Below, piece after piece: positions 51,601-61,290 of a stretch of 64,000 bases of DNA. Numbering within the stretch: position 1 is the stretch's first letter; each line of letters opens with the position of its first letter. The translations under genes were made by a program, and so were the position numbers. Source of the stretch: Acanthaster planci (Eukaryota; Echinodermata; Asteroidea; Valvatida; Acanthasteridae); contig NW_019091450.1 in assembly GCF_001949145.1 (NCBI RefSeq), positions 1,596,802 through 1,660,801 on the forward strand. Reading direction: 5' to 3'. The notes under the pieces are model-generated. The model had not been told where the DNA came from. It did not search any database and saw only the letters and a program-made list of their open reading frames with translations.

Positions 51601-53552
51601 GATTTGCCGTAGTTAGGACCAGATTGGAGGAAATGAAGATGTTGATTACTTTGCCAACGCTTTTTCTTCGTTGCAGCGGCTCCACCTCAACAGTACGGTG
51701 CTGGAAGAGGAATGCCCACCAGACCTCCCATGGGTAAGTTGATATGCGGCCCATCCTATTTATTAACCCTTCATGAACACTCAAGTGCGTTGAAAAACAG
51801 TCGGATCTCAAAAAATGGTCGGAATTTCCGTTTAATTTGAAAAACTCTCCCATACCTTTTAAGCGTGCAAACATCGTACCCTTACCACGGTATCATTAAA
51901 AACTTTAAAACAAATTGCACACAGTGTAAATAATTGACACAAAGTTCCGGTGATGAATTCCTTTGATGTGACCGAGCAGTAAAGTGTTGTGAAAATCAGA
52001 TGACATTTTACAGGTATTTTTACAATAAAAATGAACGCCAGATTGCATCAATTAACTCTAACAGTCCCAAATCCTTCTATTTTAATATGATTTTACATAA
52101 ACCTTAGGGGTTAGAGTTAGATCATCAAACCTCTAAAAGGGACAGTTCTGTTTAAACGTTTGGGAAAATTTGTAAATGTATTTGGAACTTTTTCCATTTA
52201 AACATGTTAACCTACCACCCTTAGACACCGGTGCACATGTCCAAGAGCTTTATCTCGTATTTACCTTCAAAGATCATCGTCTTGCGCATCCTGAACAAAA
52301 ACTGTAAAGATTTTTTTGTTGTTGTTTCTTAAGGATGTACACATTGTTTTGGATACCTTTGAGCTAACTTTGAGGGCCAAATTGTCCAAAGTGTTCAAAT
52401 AGATCATCTTTGAAATACTGAACATGAAACCAATTCCGTGCATGCACTTAAAGGCTCTCCCCGTTGCTGCAACCCTGAAACTATGGCTCTCTGGGGACCT
52501 TTGCTTTTTGGCAGAAATTTGTAACTTTGCCCACATTGCACACTTGGCTTACCTAAAAACACAAGAGACCCTTTTTCCTGTGCAAGAAGCCCACTTTTCA
52601 GTGGGGAGGGGTTGGCCTCCTGGTAAGGCTTCTAATTTGCTTGGCAGGGGTTTGAATCTGCAGTGGGGTTGTATGTTGTGACTTCGGGGAAGTCTTTTCA
52701 CCCACACTACCCAGTGGTGGTTGGTTAAACCTGAAAATGGTTACAGTGACAGTTCTCTGCTCCGCAGGGAGTTGAGAGAGTGTACAGGATTATTTCTAGT
52801 GCTGGGGGCCACGTTATTATTTTCCTTTCCTTTTCCCTACTCAGGTAGAGGCATGCCCCCTGGCATGGTGCCGCCCGGAATGAGACCCGGAATGCCTCCA
52901 CTCATGGGAAGAGGGATGCCACCACCGGGCATGGGAATGAGACCGCCCATGGGAATGAGAGGTATGAACAAGTGGTGGTTTTTATTTCTCTGAGGGTTTG
53001 TCTAGGCTCTGTGCCCAGGTCTAAGGCCCCACGGGGGGGCTCTCACATTCAGTTTGAACGGTATATTCATTTAAACTTAAAGCAAAGTCTTGCTGTACAT
53101 GTACCTTGACTCCACATATGAATAACACCGCGTCCGAATGACTTGGTCACAGATTTGAAATAATACCATTTGCCTATGAAGTCGATCAGCTAGTTGTTTC
53201 ATTCATCGCCCTCTGTTGCCAAGTACTTTTAGACGTGGCCTGAGAAAATGAGAGAGTGCTCAGTTTGAGTTGCAGTTGACTAACTGGCTGTCTTGCATTT
53301 AAGAATTTTGCAGTGCCTCAATATTTCAGCGTCACGCATTGACAGGAATGTGGTGCTTCTTAGTTTCCTTTCTGAGTCAAAGTGCAGTGCTGTGAACTTG
53401 GAACCTTCCTGGCTTAAGCGTGGTCAGAGTTTGTCATTGGGAAGAGACTGGGGAAATTTCAAATATTTCATTGGAGACAAATCATCTACACTTTCTCTCT
53501 ATTCCTTCCAGGACCACCACCACCAGGCATGAGACCCCCTCCCAGGAATTAG
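45636..53552 (+). CDS. SNRPB: Small nuclear ribonucleoprotein SmB/B', complete, 6 coding exons
   Basis: Exons: 45636-45638 (ATG only), 49458-49721, 50585-50759, 51677-51733, 52845-52961, 53512-53552; join 657 bp, 218 aa. SmB is one of seven Sm proteins forming the ring on U1, U2, U4 and U5 snRNAs, assembled in the cytoplasm by SMN and working in the nuclear spliceosome. Residues 2-89 are the Sm domain: Sm1 includes [19 protein letters not shown] (24-42) and Sm2 [14 protein letters not shown] (67-80). The start [12 protein letters not shown] after Met1 is the SmB signature. Residues 90-218 are Gly/Pro/Met-rich with [19 protein letters not shown] and PPPGM/PPGMR repeats, the region bound by SMN and methylated on arginines. 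A one-codon first exon is also known in vertebrate SNRPB. Intron 1 is 3.8 kb; intron 2 holds an assembly gap. Slightly shorter than the human proteins in the tail. Confidence 0.96.
46039..46797. mobile_element. Candidate element with about 25-bp inverted ends in SNRPB intron 1
   Basis: TTCGTCCCATCCCCACTTTG (46039) and the inverse of TGGGACAAAGTGGAAATGGG (46773-46797) match over 25 bp with about four mismatches. The left end also contains several imperfect copies of a TTxGxCCCA word. No coding sense inside; a 24-bp tandem duplication lies at 46537-46583. Confidence 0.45.
46943..47150. mobile_element. About 205-bp MITE, same family as 45060-45131
   Basis: Left end AACTGTGGGGTCTGATGTCC, right end the inverse of a related sequence (GGCGGATGTTGGACCCCAAG). 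Arms are about 28 bp, roughly 75 percent matched. Terminal sequence is shared with the nested palindrome at 45060. Confidence 0.55.
49926..49970. other. Assembly gap (45 N)
   Basis: Run of N in SNRPB intron 2, about 205 bp after the exon 2 donor. The exon phases on both sides agree, so no coding sequence need be missing. Confidence 0.99.
52056..52116. mobile_element. 61-bp piggyBac-like mini-element, copy B
   Basis: Starts CTCTAACAGTCCCAAATCCT and ends CCTTAGGGGTTAGAG, with TTAA at 52052-52055 and TTAG at 52117-52120. It is the inverse of copy A at 13078-13139 along its whole length. In SNRPB intron 4. Confidence 0.6.
52609..52668 (+). repeat. tRNA-derived (SINE-like) segment in SNRPB intron 4
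   Basis: TTGGCCTCCTGGTAAGGC resembles a D-arm/A-box and GGGGTTTGAATCTGC a T-arm/B-box at tRNA-like spacing. No closed acceptor stem, so not a working tRNA. Confidence 0.45.
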
Positions 53553-54910
53553 CGGCTAGTTATTTTCTCCGTAGACCTGCCTCTGGGGGAATCACTTCCT
53601 TGTGCACCAGTCACAGACTTCTCTCGCACCCCCCCCAACCCACGTATTAGAACTGGCACGATGCTTCTCTGGCAGTTGCAAGAAGACATTCAGAACAGAA
53701 CGACTCTTTTCTTTGTCAGTTCGGCTTGCTCAGATTCCTTCAAGACCAAGCCAGGATAACAGAACAGCTTTCCTGGATGAAGTAGACTTAGTGAAGTCCC
53801 ATTGAACCTATTTTGTGCATTCCCGTTAACGCCCTGTGTTGCAAAGTACAAGTTGGTCCGTCGTTACCAACTTGATCCAGGGAATACCAGCGTGAGATAA
53901 CGTTGGTTTGTATATAGTTCAGAGTCTTCTTGTAAGATTCAAGTACAATTGTTTGAATGTTTTAATTCTACAAATTCCTTTTTCATCTTTTTTTACCTGT
54001 TCAGTTATGCCTCATGGGCTTTTTTGAGTGTAGTTTTTCCATGGGGCTCTACCACATGTTTATTATGACATTTAAAAGTTTTATTTGGAAATTTTTTTTT
54101 AAGTTTTGTGGCTTGAGTGTCCATTGTTAAAACATATTGCATCATTGTTGGACTTGAGCGACTGCATCCAAAACCAGAGACAAGACAGTATAGTTTGAGC
54201 CCTATATATCACATGGCAGTGAGATACATTAAACTTTGTACGTCCGTCTACTCTATGCTACATCAGTCTGGTAGATGTCAAATTTGGCTAGCCAAGGACA
54301 GAGGTCACTTACGATACAGCTCGTCGGTTGCACCACAAAGTGACATATCATGTGTACGAAGTCTATGGATGGTACGTCACTTTGTCGTGTACCAAAACTG
54401 TCCAGTATGTCAGTTTGTGGTGAAATTGATGAGTTTAACTGTGGCTGGCTACTCAGATTCACAAATGACAGAAAAATATTGCCTCGTCAAAACCAGGTGT
54501 ATCTAGGTATTGATTGGGGGGGCACACGTAGTAGGGAATTCTTCAAACAAGATAAAGGTGGCCCCCAGTAATGTTTGTAGCATATTTTGGGGGATGGGGA
54601 GAGGGACAAGGGTCACCGATGGTTCCTGAAAATGGCAAATGTCTGGGGTTTGTTTGTACCCCTCTGCCCAGCCACAGGTAAAATGTAGTGATCCTGCTTT
54701 TTTTCCCAGACGATCGGAGTTTGAGCAGGTGATTTTTTTTTTACCTGAAGCAAGTAGGTGTAGGGTTGCCTGTTAAAACGACCTTGCTCCCATCTTTGTG
54801 TTCGTGGAAAAACAAGTTCTGGATATATCTCTTTTATTTTCTTGAATGCAGGGCCCCCTTTTTTAAAATTCTGCCAATGTTCTGTCGGTAGATTCGCAAT
54901 CTTGATGTGA

Positions 54911-54916
54911 AATAAA
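54911..54916 (+). terminator. SNRPB: Poly(A) signal of SNRPB
   Basis: AATAAA about 1.36 kb past the SNRPB stop, followed by T-rich sequence. The open frames within 53553-54910 lack recognisable domains and are taken as 3' UTR. Confidence 0.45.
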
Positions 54917-56086
54917 TTTTCTAATTACTGTAACAAGATTATTGTGTGATATTCATACATGTGTGGTTTAGGCGTTAATGCTGTTCACATTGAGAATCCA
55001 GATTTGCTCATTGAAAGTGATGTAATTAGTTGGACGACTTTGCTCACTATTGTGAACTGAAAACAGTGAACTGAAAAATCACCAAAGTGAACATCTGCGA
55101 AAGCGAAATTCTTGTTGGGCGCCATCCGTCGATCTGCGCGATTTCTTAGTTTTTCAATAATCTGCCGTTCTTATCGCACAATTTGCAAGAATTCTGCCAT
55201 CGGGCCATTTTTTTTGCATTTCATTCGCAGTTGTGAAAGATATCACTCTGGATCTACTGATGTGCTGATCGATTGATCATGCCAAACGAACACATTCTTG
55301 CTAAGTTAAGTGCAGACATAGCTTAATGCTAAAGTTACATGTCAACAAATCATCAGCATAAGAAGTCCAGCTAGGCACCTGCACTTCCCCCTCCAGATGT
55401 GGACTGAGAAATCCCTTCACAGAATCACTTGTGTAGAATGCCGGAGAGTTCGGGTTGATCACAGATACTACCAGCAACAGTTAGAAACGGCGCGTGATAT
55501 GACGATATCAGATCGTAAATCGCGTGCATCGATTTTGCGAACTGAAAATTTAAAAGGCATCCTGGTTGTTGCTGAGTTACTTTGTAGGTATTCAGAATCA
55601 CTTCAAGCGTTTCAAAGTAGGTCTTTATGATTTTGGTTTAGGAAACTGCAGTTGAGGTCGTCTGCTGGTAGTGGATGCCAGATACAGTGTATGTCGCGTA
55701 TATTTTTCAGCCGGACTTTTGAACTACGCATGTCCGCTTACAGGGTTATTTGCGTAATAAGGCTTACTTGTATTGCGTCACACAACGATTTCCGTGCCCT
55801 GAAAAAAGTTGTTCCAGAACATTAAACGGCAAATTTTATTTACATAAAATTATGAAGTAGGGTTAGGCCCGTTTCTAATATTTTTTATGAAAGAAATTTA
55901 AAGATAGTCGCAGAGTGAGCCAACGTAGCGACTTTGCTTCGCCAACAAAAGTTTGCTGACGAAATTGATTTTTTTAAAAATAATTTATTACTAAATTAAA
56001 CTTTGTATTATCGATAATTTTCGAAAAGCAATCTTTAAAACGGTTAAAACTTGATTTTGCAGATTAAAAAACAGAGCATTTTTCAC

Positions 56087-56150
56087 AGTCGAGATTCGAG
56101 CTCACAGCCTCTCGCTTCTGGATCAGGAGTGTTAACCACGGGACCACCAA
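56087..56150 (-). repeat. tRNA-like module 1 (SINE head)
   Basis: Minus strand reads TGGTGGTCCCGTGGTTAACA (D-arm/A-box, resembling the 5' half of tRNA-Glu) and GTGAGCTCGAATCTCGAC (T-arm/B-box). Acceptor stem does not pair, so a derived element rather than a tRNA gene. Confidence 0.55.
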
Positions 56151-56331
56151 ACATTTATTTTCCGGGGATAAAAGTTTTTTTGTATATTTTAAAGACTTTT
56201 CTTTTTGAAATAATCATTTTTTATCAAAATTAAATTTCTATAATATACAATTTTCAAAAAATCGTTACAATGGCTAAAAGTTTACTTTGAAGGTATCTCA
56301 GAAAAGAAATAATTTAAGAATAATTTTCACA

Positions 56332-56393
56332 CTCATGGTTCAATCTCACCACCTCTCGCTCCCGGGTCAGGAGCGTTAGCATCGAAACCACCA
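56332..56393 (-). repeat. tRNA-like module 2 (SINE head)
   Basis: Minus strand reads TTGGTGGTTTCGATGCTAAC, then a perfect GCTCC/GGAGC stem, then GTGGTGAGATTGAACCATG. Same order and spacing as module 1, with a weaker B-box. Confidence 0.5.
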
Positions 56394-57332
56394 AGCTGCA
56401 CTTATTTTTGGAGGCTAAGAAGTTTGCTGTACAAAGATACACGATTGACAATCAGTTTGCCCTTGTCTCCAAATATTTATTTCTCAGTAAATTCTAGCAC
56501 TAAATTAAATTACAAAAGAATGCCCCTTACATGTAGTTTAGACACAAGTTATGTGAAAGACACATAGGCCTATGTAATTTGTAAGTGACCGCGATGTCAA
56601 AATGACCTTTGCAACTAACAAGGCTAAATATATGTATATGCTTTACCTTGAAATAATGTTCCATGCACATAGTCCCTACAAAATATTATGTGCTTAATTA
56701 GATTACAGGAAAAAGAAACTTATGATAGAGGTAAAAAAGTGGTTTTAATGCAACCCGGAATATGCCGGAATCAAATTGAATTTACATATTCGGTACAAGT
56801 AGCTTTCTGGATTTTTCATGCTCTTTGACGGACGTATTCAAATTAGGTGGTTAGCGTAAAAAATTTTCAATATTCTGATATTGTGCCACCAGGTTTATGT
56901 TCTGGTGTCAACAATTTTGGTTAATCACAAAATGAACGGCGATTTTGTGCTACTGCTAGTTTGTCATTCTGATCATTAGGCTTGATGAAAATGCAATATT
57001 AAACCAAATTGATGTCTGCTCGTAATTTGGACGAGTTTTGAGATGCAATATTTTTCTGTAAACATGACTTCGGCACTTTGCAGTAAGCGTGCTGGGCATT
57101 GGGGTAATATACTCCTTGCTGCACGTACGTGTAGACGGTTCAGAGTAGATAACCAATTTGATTCTTCTCTGGTTAATGACATCTTCTAAACTAGGACAAG
57201 GCCACAATTACCCGGTAATCCAACACTGATAAGACATACTACATGTGCTCCCTTATTGAACACTGCTGTCAACATTGCCGACTTTCATCCCTATGGTATA
57301 CAACTGTCTACAGGCTATCCCAGCTTAATTAA

Positions 57333-57420
57333 CCCTAACCCTCCTCAATCCTCCAAAATCATTCGGGCGGTTTTGGAGGATTGAGGAGGGTCCCTAACAA
57401 AAAGGGCTTTGGTGTTAGGG
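57333..57420. mobile_element. 88-bp piggyBac-like fold-back element, copy C
   Basis: Flanked by TTAA at 57329-57332 and 57421-57424; ends CCCTAAC and GTTAGGG. Inside is a perfect 20-bp hairpin: CCCTCCTCAATCCTCCAAAA at 57339-57358 and its inverse at 57371-57390, with a 12-base loop. Confidence 0.75.
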
Positions 57421-59165
57421 TTAAGGTTGAGTCTTAAATTGTACCGGTTTCTGATCAGAGGCTGCGACCCGTAGATGTCTCTGTCCATGCTACGGTACTT
57501 CTGTCAATACGAACAATAGGAAGCTTATAAACAGAACATTCAATGTGATCAGATACATTTTGCAAGTTCACATGCGCACCTGTATTTGCCAATCTTTTGA
57601 ATGCGTGATAATATGATACTCTAATAATTGTGCGATCAATTTCTAGGATGTTACTGCTATCGGTACAACACCGGAATAATAGGAACCAATGACGTGGAAA
57701 TTAACATGTATACTCCAACATACTTCCAATCAATTGCACTTGGCAGAATCCACATCCAAATACATTATACCAACATACTCTGCAAGTATGTTTCCTTGAA
57801 GGGCATGTTGGATTGTACATGTACCTCGATCATTTTATATTGACTGACATCCCCAAGTCCCACGTGAGAAACCTTGCTTAAGCATCTTCAGATACCCTGG
57901 GTGTGAAAACTGGTATTTCAGTATTCCTTAGCCATGGTATCCACAGACCTTTTATTTGTTTAAATGAGCGAGGCAATATTTCACGAGGTGTACCCTAAAA
58001 AAAAGCTGAATGGAGGAACCTATATCTCCCTCAGGCTGCACATTAATGCAGGTTTACAGGGAGCCTGGAAGTAAAGAGTCACGCGGCAAACTCCCTGAAC
58101 CCTCGTGCAGCCCGACTACGAGGATTTTGTGGAGCCGTTCCGTCACGTTTATAGTTTTTTTAAAAGAATGATTCTTGACTGAAACCACCCCACGAAACAC
58201 TTACGTCGGAATTTTTGTCTGTGTGCTTCAGGTGATGTCGCTGAAACGGTAGTAGAGATGGATGCCGGTAACAAAACAAATTTCATTAATGACCTTTCAC
58301 TTCCAGCAAAACTCTCTGGAGATAGGCCTACACCATGTACTTTCCTATGGGAAATAGTTTTATTGCCAGTCTTGAGGGGAGACCAGTCTTTACGCGTTGT
58401 TTAAGCTTCCCTTGGTGAAATGCCGGACTTTACTTTCCTCTGAAAAAAATTCTACAGACATTATTCAAACAGTTTCCCTGGTGTGGCGTGTCAGAGAAAT
58501 CACGACCTGACACAGTTCTCGCAAGCAAAAGTTAGATTAGATTTATTAATCTTTCGCAAATGCTAATTATTCCTCACAGTTAATTTCCATAAAAACTGTA
58601 AAACGCAGAACTTGTTTTGTTCTGTTTTCATTTTATTATTTTACCAAAAAGACTACCATAAATTATAATTTTGTAACTTTTCATCTGCGTATACAAGAAC
58701 ACCGAGTTACAATGGTAGTCATTTATTTTAGATTTTCGGAAGTGAGAGGTCAATTTTGGGCAGATTAATAATTCTCTTTCAAGTTAATTAAGCAATTTTT
58801 AAATTTCCAGACATTAATATGATAATATCTTACAAGTTAATTTCTGAAAGTGGTTTTGAGAAGTAAATGAAACAAAATGCAAAGTCTAATATTTTTGCAC
58901 CTATCCAAGGGTTCGAGAAGTGCGTCATATCAGGCGTCAACTTTCTGGTTCTGTTGGCGTGAGGTTTACCAGGAAGTCTCGCCAACCAATTACTATGGAG
59001 CTGCTTCTTGGTTCATTTTCACTAATATTTTGGAAGTTCTTCTACAACGTGAACAAATAATCCAATAACGTGCAGTAACTTTTTATGGTGTAAAAGATTT
59101 AAACAACTTCACGCAATTCAATTGAGTTTTCCCTCTGTAAGCTCTTCAATGGCCGCTGATGGCTA

Positions 59166-59503
59166 TCATTCCAAAAATAACAAAAATGGAATGCTCTGTC
59201 TTCTCCAAATATAATGAAAACCATACTTTTTGCGACGTAATGGATACCGATTAAATCTCACACCACCATTGAAACGGCTTACACAGGCCGTCGACGCGTT
59301 CGGACATATATAGCAAGATTTGCCGACGATTACTTTGTCCTTTTGGTCAACATCATCGCAAGGGATGTCATTCAATTGACACATCTGTTCTCCACTGCAG
59401 ACAGGTCCCAGGTTGAAGGAGCGGCATCGAAACTCACCCCGACACGCCGAAGCACAGGCAACGATGCCCTTAGAGGTGAATAATTCTGTTACGACGTGAC
59501 TGG
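59166..59503 (-). CDS. PAN/apple-like C-terminal segment of the lectin-like gene, in another frame
   Basis: The frame overlapping the end of the lectin ORF reads LTSHVVTELFTSKG, then CASACRGEFRCRSFNLG and CSGEQMCQLND, the Cys spacing and C-x-S-F-N core of a PAN/apple domain, a disulfide-bonded module for binding protein or sugar. It ends at a stop at 59166-59168. It probably belongs to the protein above it: either one base is missing near 59501-59504, or an 89-bp intron (donor GTAAGT at 59574, acceptor GTAACAG at 59486) joins the two. A good donor (CCTGT|GTAAGC) at 59283 suggests that the coding sequence may instead splice onward, making the basic tail (LRRKKYGF...) intronic. Confidence 0.6.
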
Positions 59504-61081
59504 TCAAGCATGGAGATGGAGACGGTTATCTGCATCAATCTTCGCGCAGAACATCGGCGAAGTATTGAACTTACTGACGCCAACTGCACCAAAAGAAGAC
59601 CTGGCGATCCCCGTTACCACTGGATCGATCGAGCCGACGGACTCTGAATTGGTTGTAAAGTCGGCATTGACTGATTTGACAGACGGTTGAGCCCCGCTGT
59701 TGACTGCGTTTGGAGTAGGCCTTGACATGGCATCGACTGGATTGGTGGTAAACTTAGTGCTGACTGGTTTGAAAGTAGACTCAATATCGTCTGATGTGAC
59801 AATTGATTTGGTATCGATGGAGTTGACAGTAGGTTTTACACTGACTGTGTTCATAGAAGTGTCGACCGGCAAACCATTTGATATGATATCAAATGGTTTT
59901 CCGGTAGACTCAGTATCGAATGTGTTGACGGTGGACTCGGTATCGACGTCTTTGACCGTAGACTCAGTATCGGCTGCTTTGACGGTAAAGTCGGCATCGA
60001 GTGGTTTGATGGTAGAGTCGGCATCGACTTGGCTGACAGTAGACTGGGCATCGACTGGGTTGACGGTAGAGTCGGCATTGAGTGGTTCGACGGCAGACTG
60101 GGCATCGACTGGGTTGACGGTAGAGTCGGCATTGAGTGGTTCGACGGCAGACTGGGCATCGACTGGGTTGACGGTAGAGTCGGCATTGAGTGATTTGACG
60201 GTAGACTGGGAATCAACCTGTTTAACGGCAGATTCAGTAGGCATATCGTGTGTATTTAGGGTAGGATCGGCATCGACTTGTTTGACAGTAGACTCAGTAT
60301 CGACTCGGACTTGTTTGACAGTAGACTCAGTATCGACTGGTTTGACAGTAGACTCGGTATCGACTGGTTTGACTGTAGACTCGGCATCCTCTGGATTGAA
60401 GGTAGTCTCGGCATCGATCGAGTTGACTGAGGACTCAGTGCCGAATGAATTGTCAAAAGACTCGGCACTGACGGGCAGGACAGTAGGCTGGGTATGCGTA
60501 TCGCCTGAGCTGACAGGGGTATCGATACTAACTGGTTCGACAGTGGGTTCAGTATCAGGCAGAGCATATACTGAAGTGCCAGTGGACTCAGCAATAACTG
60601 GTAAGGTGGTAGCAGTACTGTTTGGATTGATCGTATGTTTCGGAGATAATCGGACCTCACAAACAGTGTACATCTTGTAAGTGCACAAGTAACAATGCGT
60701 GTACCTGTAGTAATATCCTGTGTACCGGCATGCGCAATAACAATTTGTAGGAAAGATGGAGTATGTCGGTACGTCTTTGCACGGAGTACCATCGGAATTA
60801 ATCCATACACCCGATGTTGAAGTCTTGTAACAATCGATCCAGATGAAAGCATTCCTCCCAAACTGGCTCAAGACCAAGGTTTGCAAGAACTCAAACTCGC
60901 TTTGAGTGCTGGGTGATGTCAAGTCACCTCCCATGTCAGAGCATCTCTTTGAGGCATTTTTCCAACTTGCTTTTTCTCTCAACGCGCAGTACCCTGTACC
61001 ATTGAACCACGCCAATTCGGGACAGAATGCCTCTGCTCCGACACCGATGAGGACAACCACAACTGCAGTCGCTGCTTTCAT
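59504..61081 (-). CDS. Secreted C-type-lectin-like protein with a 9-residue repeat stalk
   Basis: Chosen start at 61081 (GAGATGA context) gives a signal peptide MKAATAVVVVLIGVGAEA with cleavage before Phe19; the frame itself opens 48 codons earlier. Residues 20-143 form a C-type-lectin-like domain: paired Cys, W-x-x-A-x-x-x-C core (WKNASKRC), FIWIDC, VWINSDGTPC and final VCEV. The usual calcium and sugar motifs EPN/QPD and WND are absent, and a Cys/Tyr-rich insert (about 113-135) replaces them, so sugar binding is doubtful. Sequons at Asn27, Asn42 and Asn154. Residues about 175-455 are roughly 20-25 copies of a 9-residue unit, consensus D-[TA]-[ED]-S-T-V-[KN]-P-V, like an O-glycosylated acidic stalk. 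The frame stops at residue 525 just as a PAN-like domain begins in another frame. Family role unknown; immune or mucus recognition, or a matrix role, are possibilities. Confidence 0.75.
   Translation of the reverse strand: MKAATAVVVVLIGVGAEAFCPELAWFNGTGYCALREKASWKNASKRCSDMGGDLTSPSTQSEFEFLQTLVLSQFGRNAFIWIDCYKTSTSGVWINSDGTPCKDVPTYSIFPTNCYCACRYTGYYYRYTHCYLCTYKMYTVCEVRLSPKHTINPNSTATTLPVIAESTGTSVYALPDTEPTVEPVSIDTPVSSGDTHTQPTVLPVSAESFDNSFGTESSVNSIDAETTFNPEDAESTVKPVDTESTVKPVDTESTVKQVRVDTESTVKQVDADPTLNTHDMPTESAVKQVDSQSTVKSLNADSTVNPVDAQSAVEPLNADSTVNPVDAQSAVEPLNADSTVNPVDAQSTVSQVDADSTIKPLDADFTVKAADTESTVKDVDTESTVNTFDTESTGKPFDIISNGLPVDTSMNTVSVKPTVNSIDTKSIVTSDDIESTFKPVSTKFTTNPVDAMSRPTPNAVNSGAQPSVKSVNADFTTNSESVGSIDPVVTGIARSSFGAVGVSKFNTSPMFCAKIDADNRLHLHA
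59700..60540. repeat. 27-bp coding minisatellite (9-residue repeat), with 54-bp higher-order units
   Basis: Unit of 27 bp, with three nearly identical 54-bp dimers at about 60030-60190 (NADSTVNPVDAQSAVEPL in the protein). Copies outside that core are more diverged. The array keeps other frames on both strands open for hundreds of bases. Confidence 0.9.
59865..59905. repeat. 41-bp near-perfect palindrome inside the coding repeats
   Basis: ACCGGCAAACCATTTGATAT, one central base, then its inverse with one mismatch. It encodes the aberrant repeat units around TGKPFDIISNGLPV, breaking the regular 9-residue pattern. Confidence 0.9.
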
Positions 61082-61290
61082 CTCGCTTCCTTTGACGCAT
61101 AAGTCGAGCTTCAAAATGCCGCAAGGGGGTTCGGGGACTACTCTCCTTCTTAAACACTTTGTATTATTCAAAGGAATATGGTTAATGATGCAGCCAGTTC
61201 CGGCGAAGTAATCCACGAACCTCAAACTGCAGTTTACTCCGAAGATGTTTCATAGAGTCAGGATATTTATTGGTTACCGGTACGGTCTCC
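61082..61290 (-). promoter_or_regulatory. Probable promoter/5' UTR of the lectin-like gene
   Basis: On the minus strand CCAATAAATATCC lies near 61262-61274, a TATA-like element that would place a start about 150 bp before the ATG. Weak evidence; no initiator recognised. Confidence 0.3.

Larger units (their letters stand above)
56010..56480. repeat. Diverged tandem duplication (about 235-245 bp unit) carrying tRNA-like modules
   Basis: Copies begin near 56018 and 56251 (both ATTTTC...) and align through the tRNA-like segment and beyond (ACCACCAA at 56143 and 56387, offset 244). Part of a third copy of the AT-rich leader (CACTAAATTAAA) appears near 56500. Divergence is roughly 30 percent. Confidence 0.65.
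54935..59165. other. Intergenic region between SNRPB and the lectin-like gene
   Basis: AT-rich. Holds the tandem tRNA-like duplication (56010-56480) and a piggyBac-like mini-element (57333-57420). A 77-codon frame at 55397-55630 has no recognised domain. Several minus-strand AATAAA hexamers (for example 58722-58727) could end the lectin transcript. Confidence 0.55.

Noticed and set aside
54117-54506. 129-codon plus-strand frame after SNRPB
   Set aside because: Lies in the presumed SNRPB 3' UTR, no domain recognised, and no splice context supports it.
59700-60680. 326-codon plus-strand open frame
   Set aside because: It is the antisense of the lectin stalk repeats; its repetitive sequence mirrors the 27-bp unit and has no start, signal or domain of its own.
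60256-60861. 201-codon minus-strand frame overlapping the lectin gene
   Set aside because: Shifted frame of the same repeat array and lectin domain; the signal-peptide frame explains the region better.
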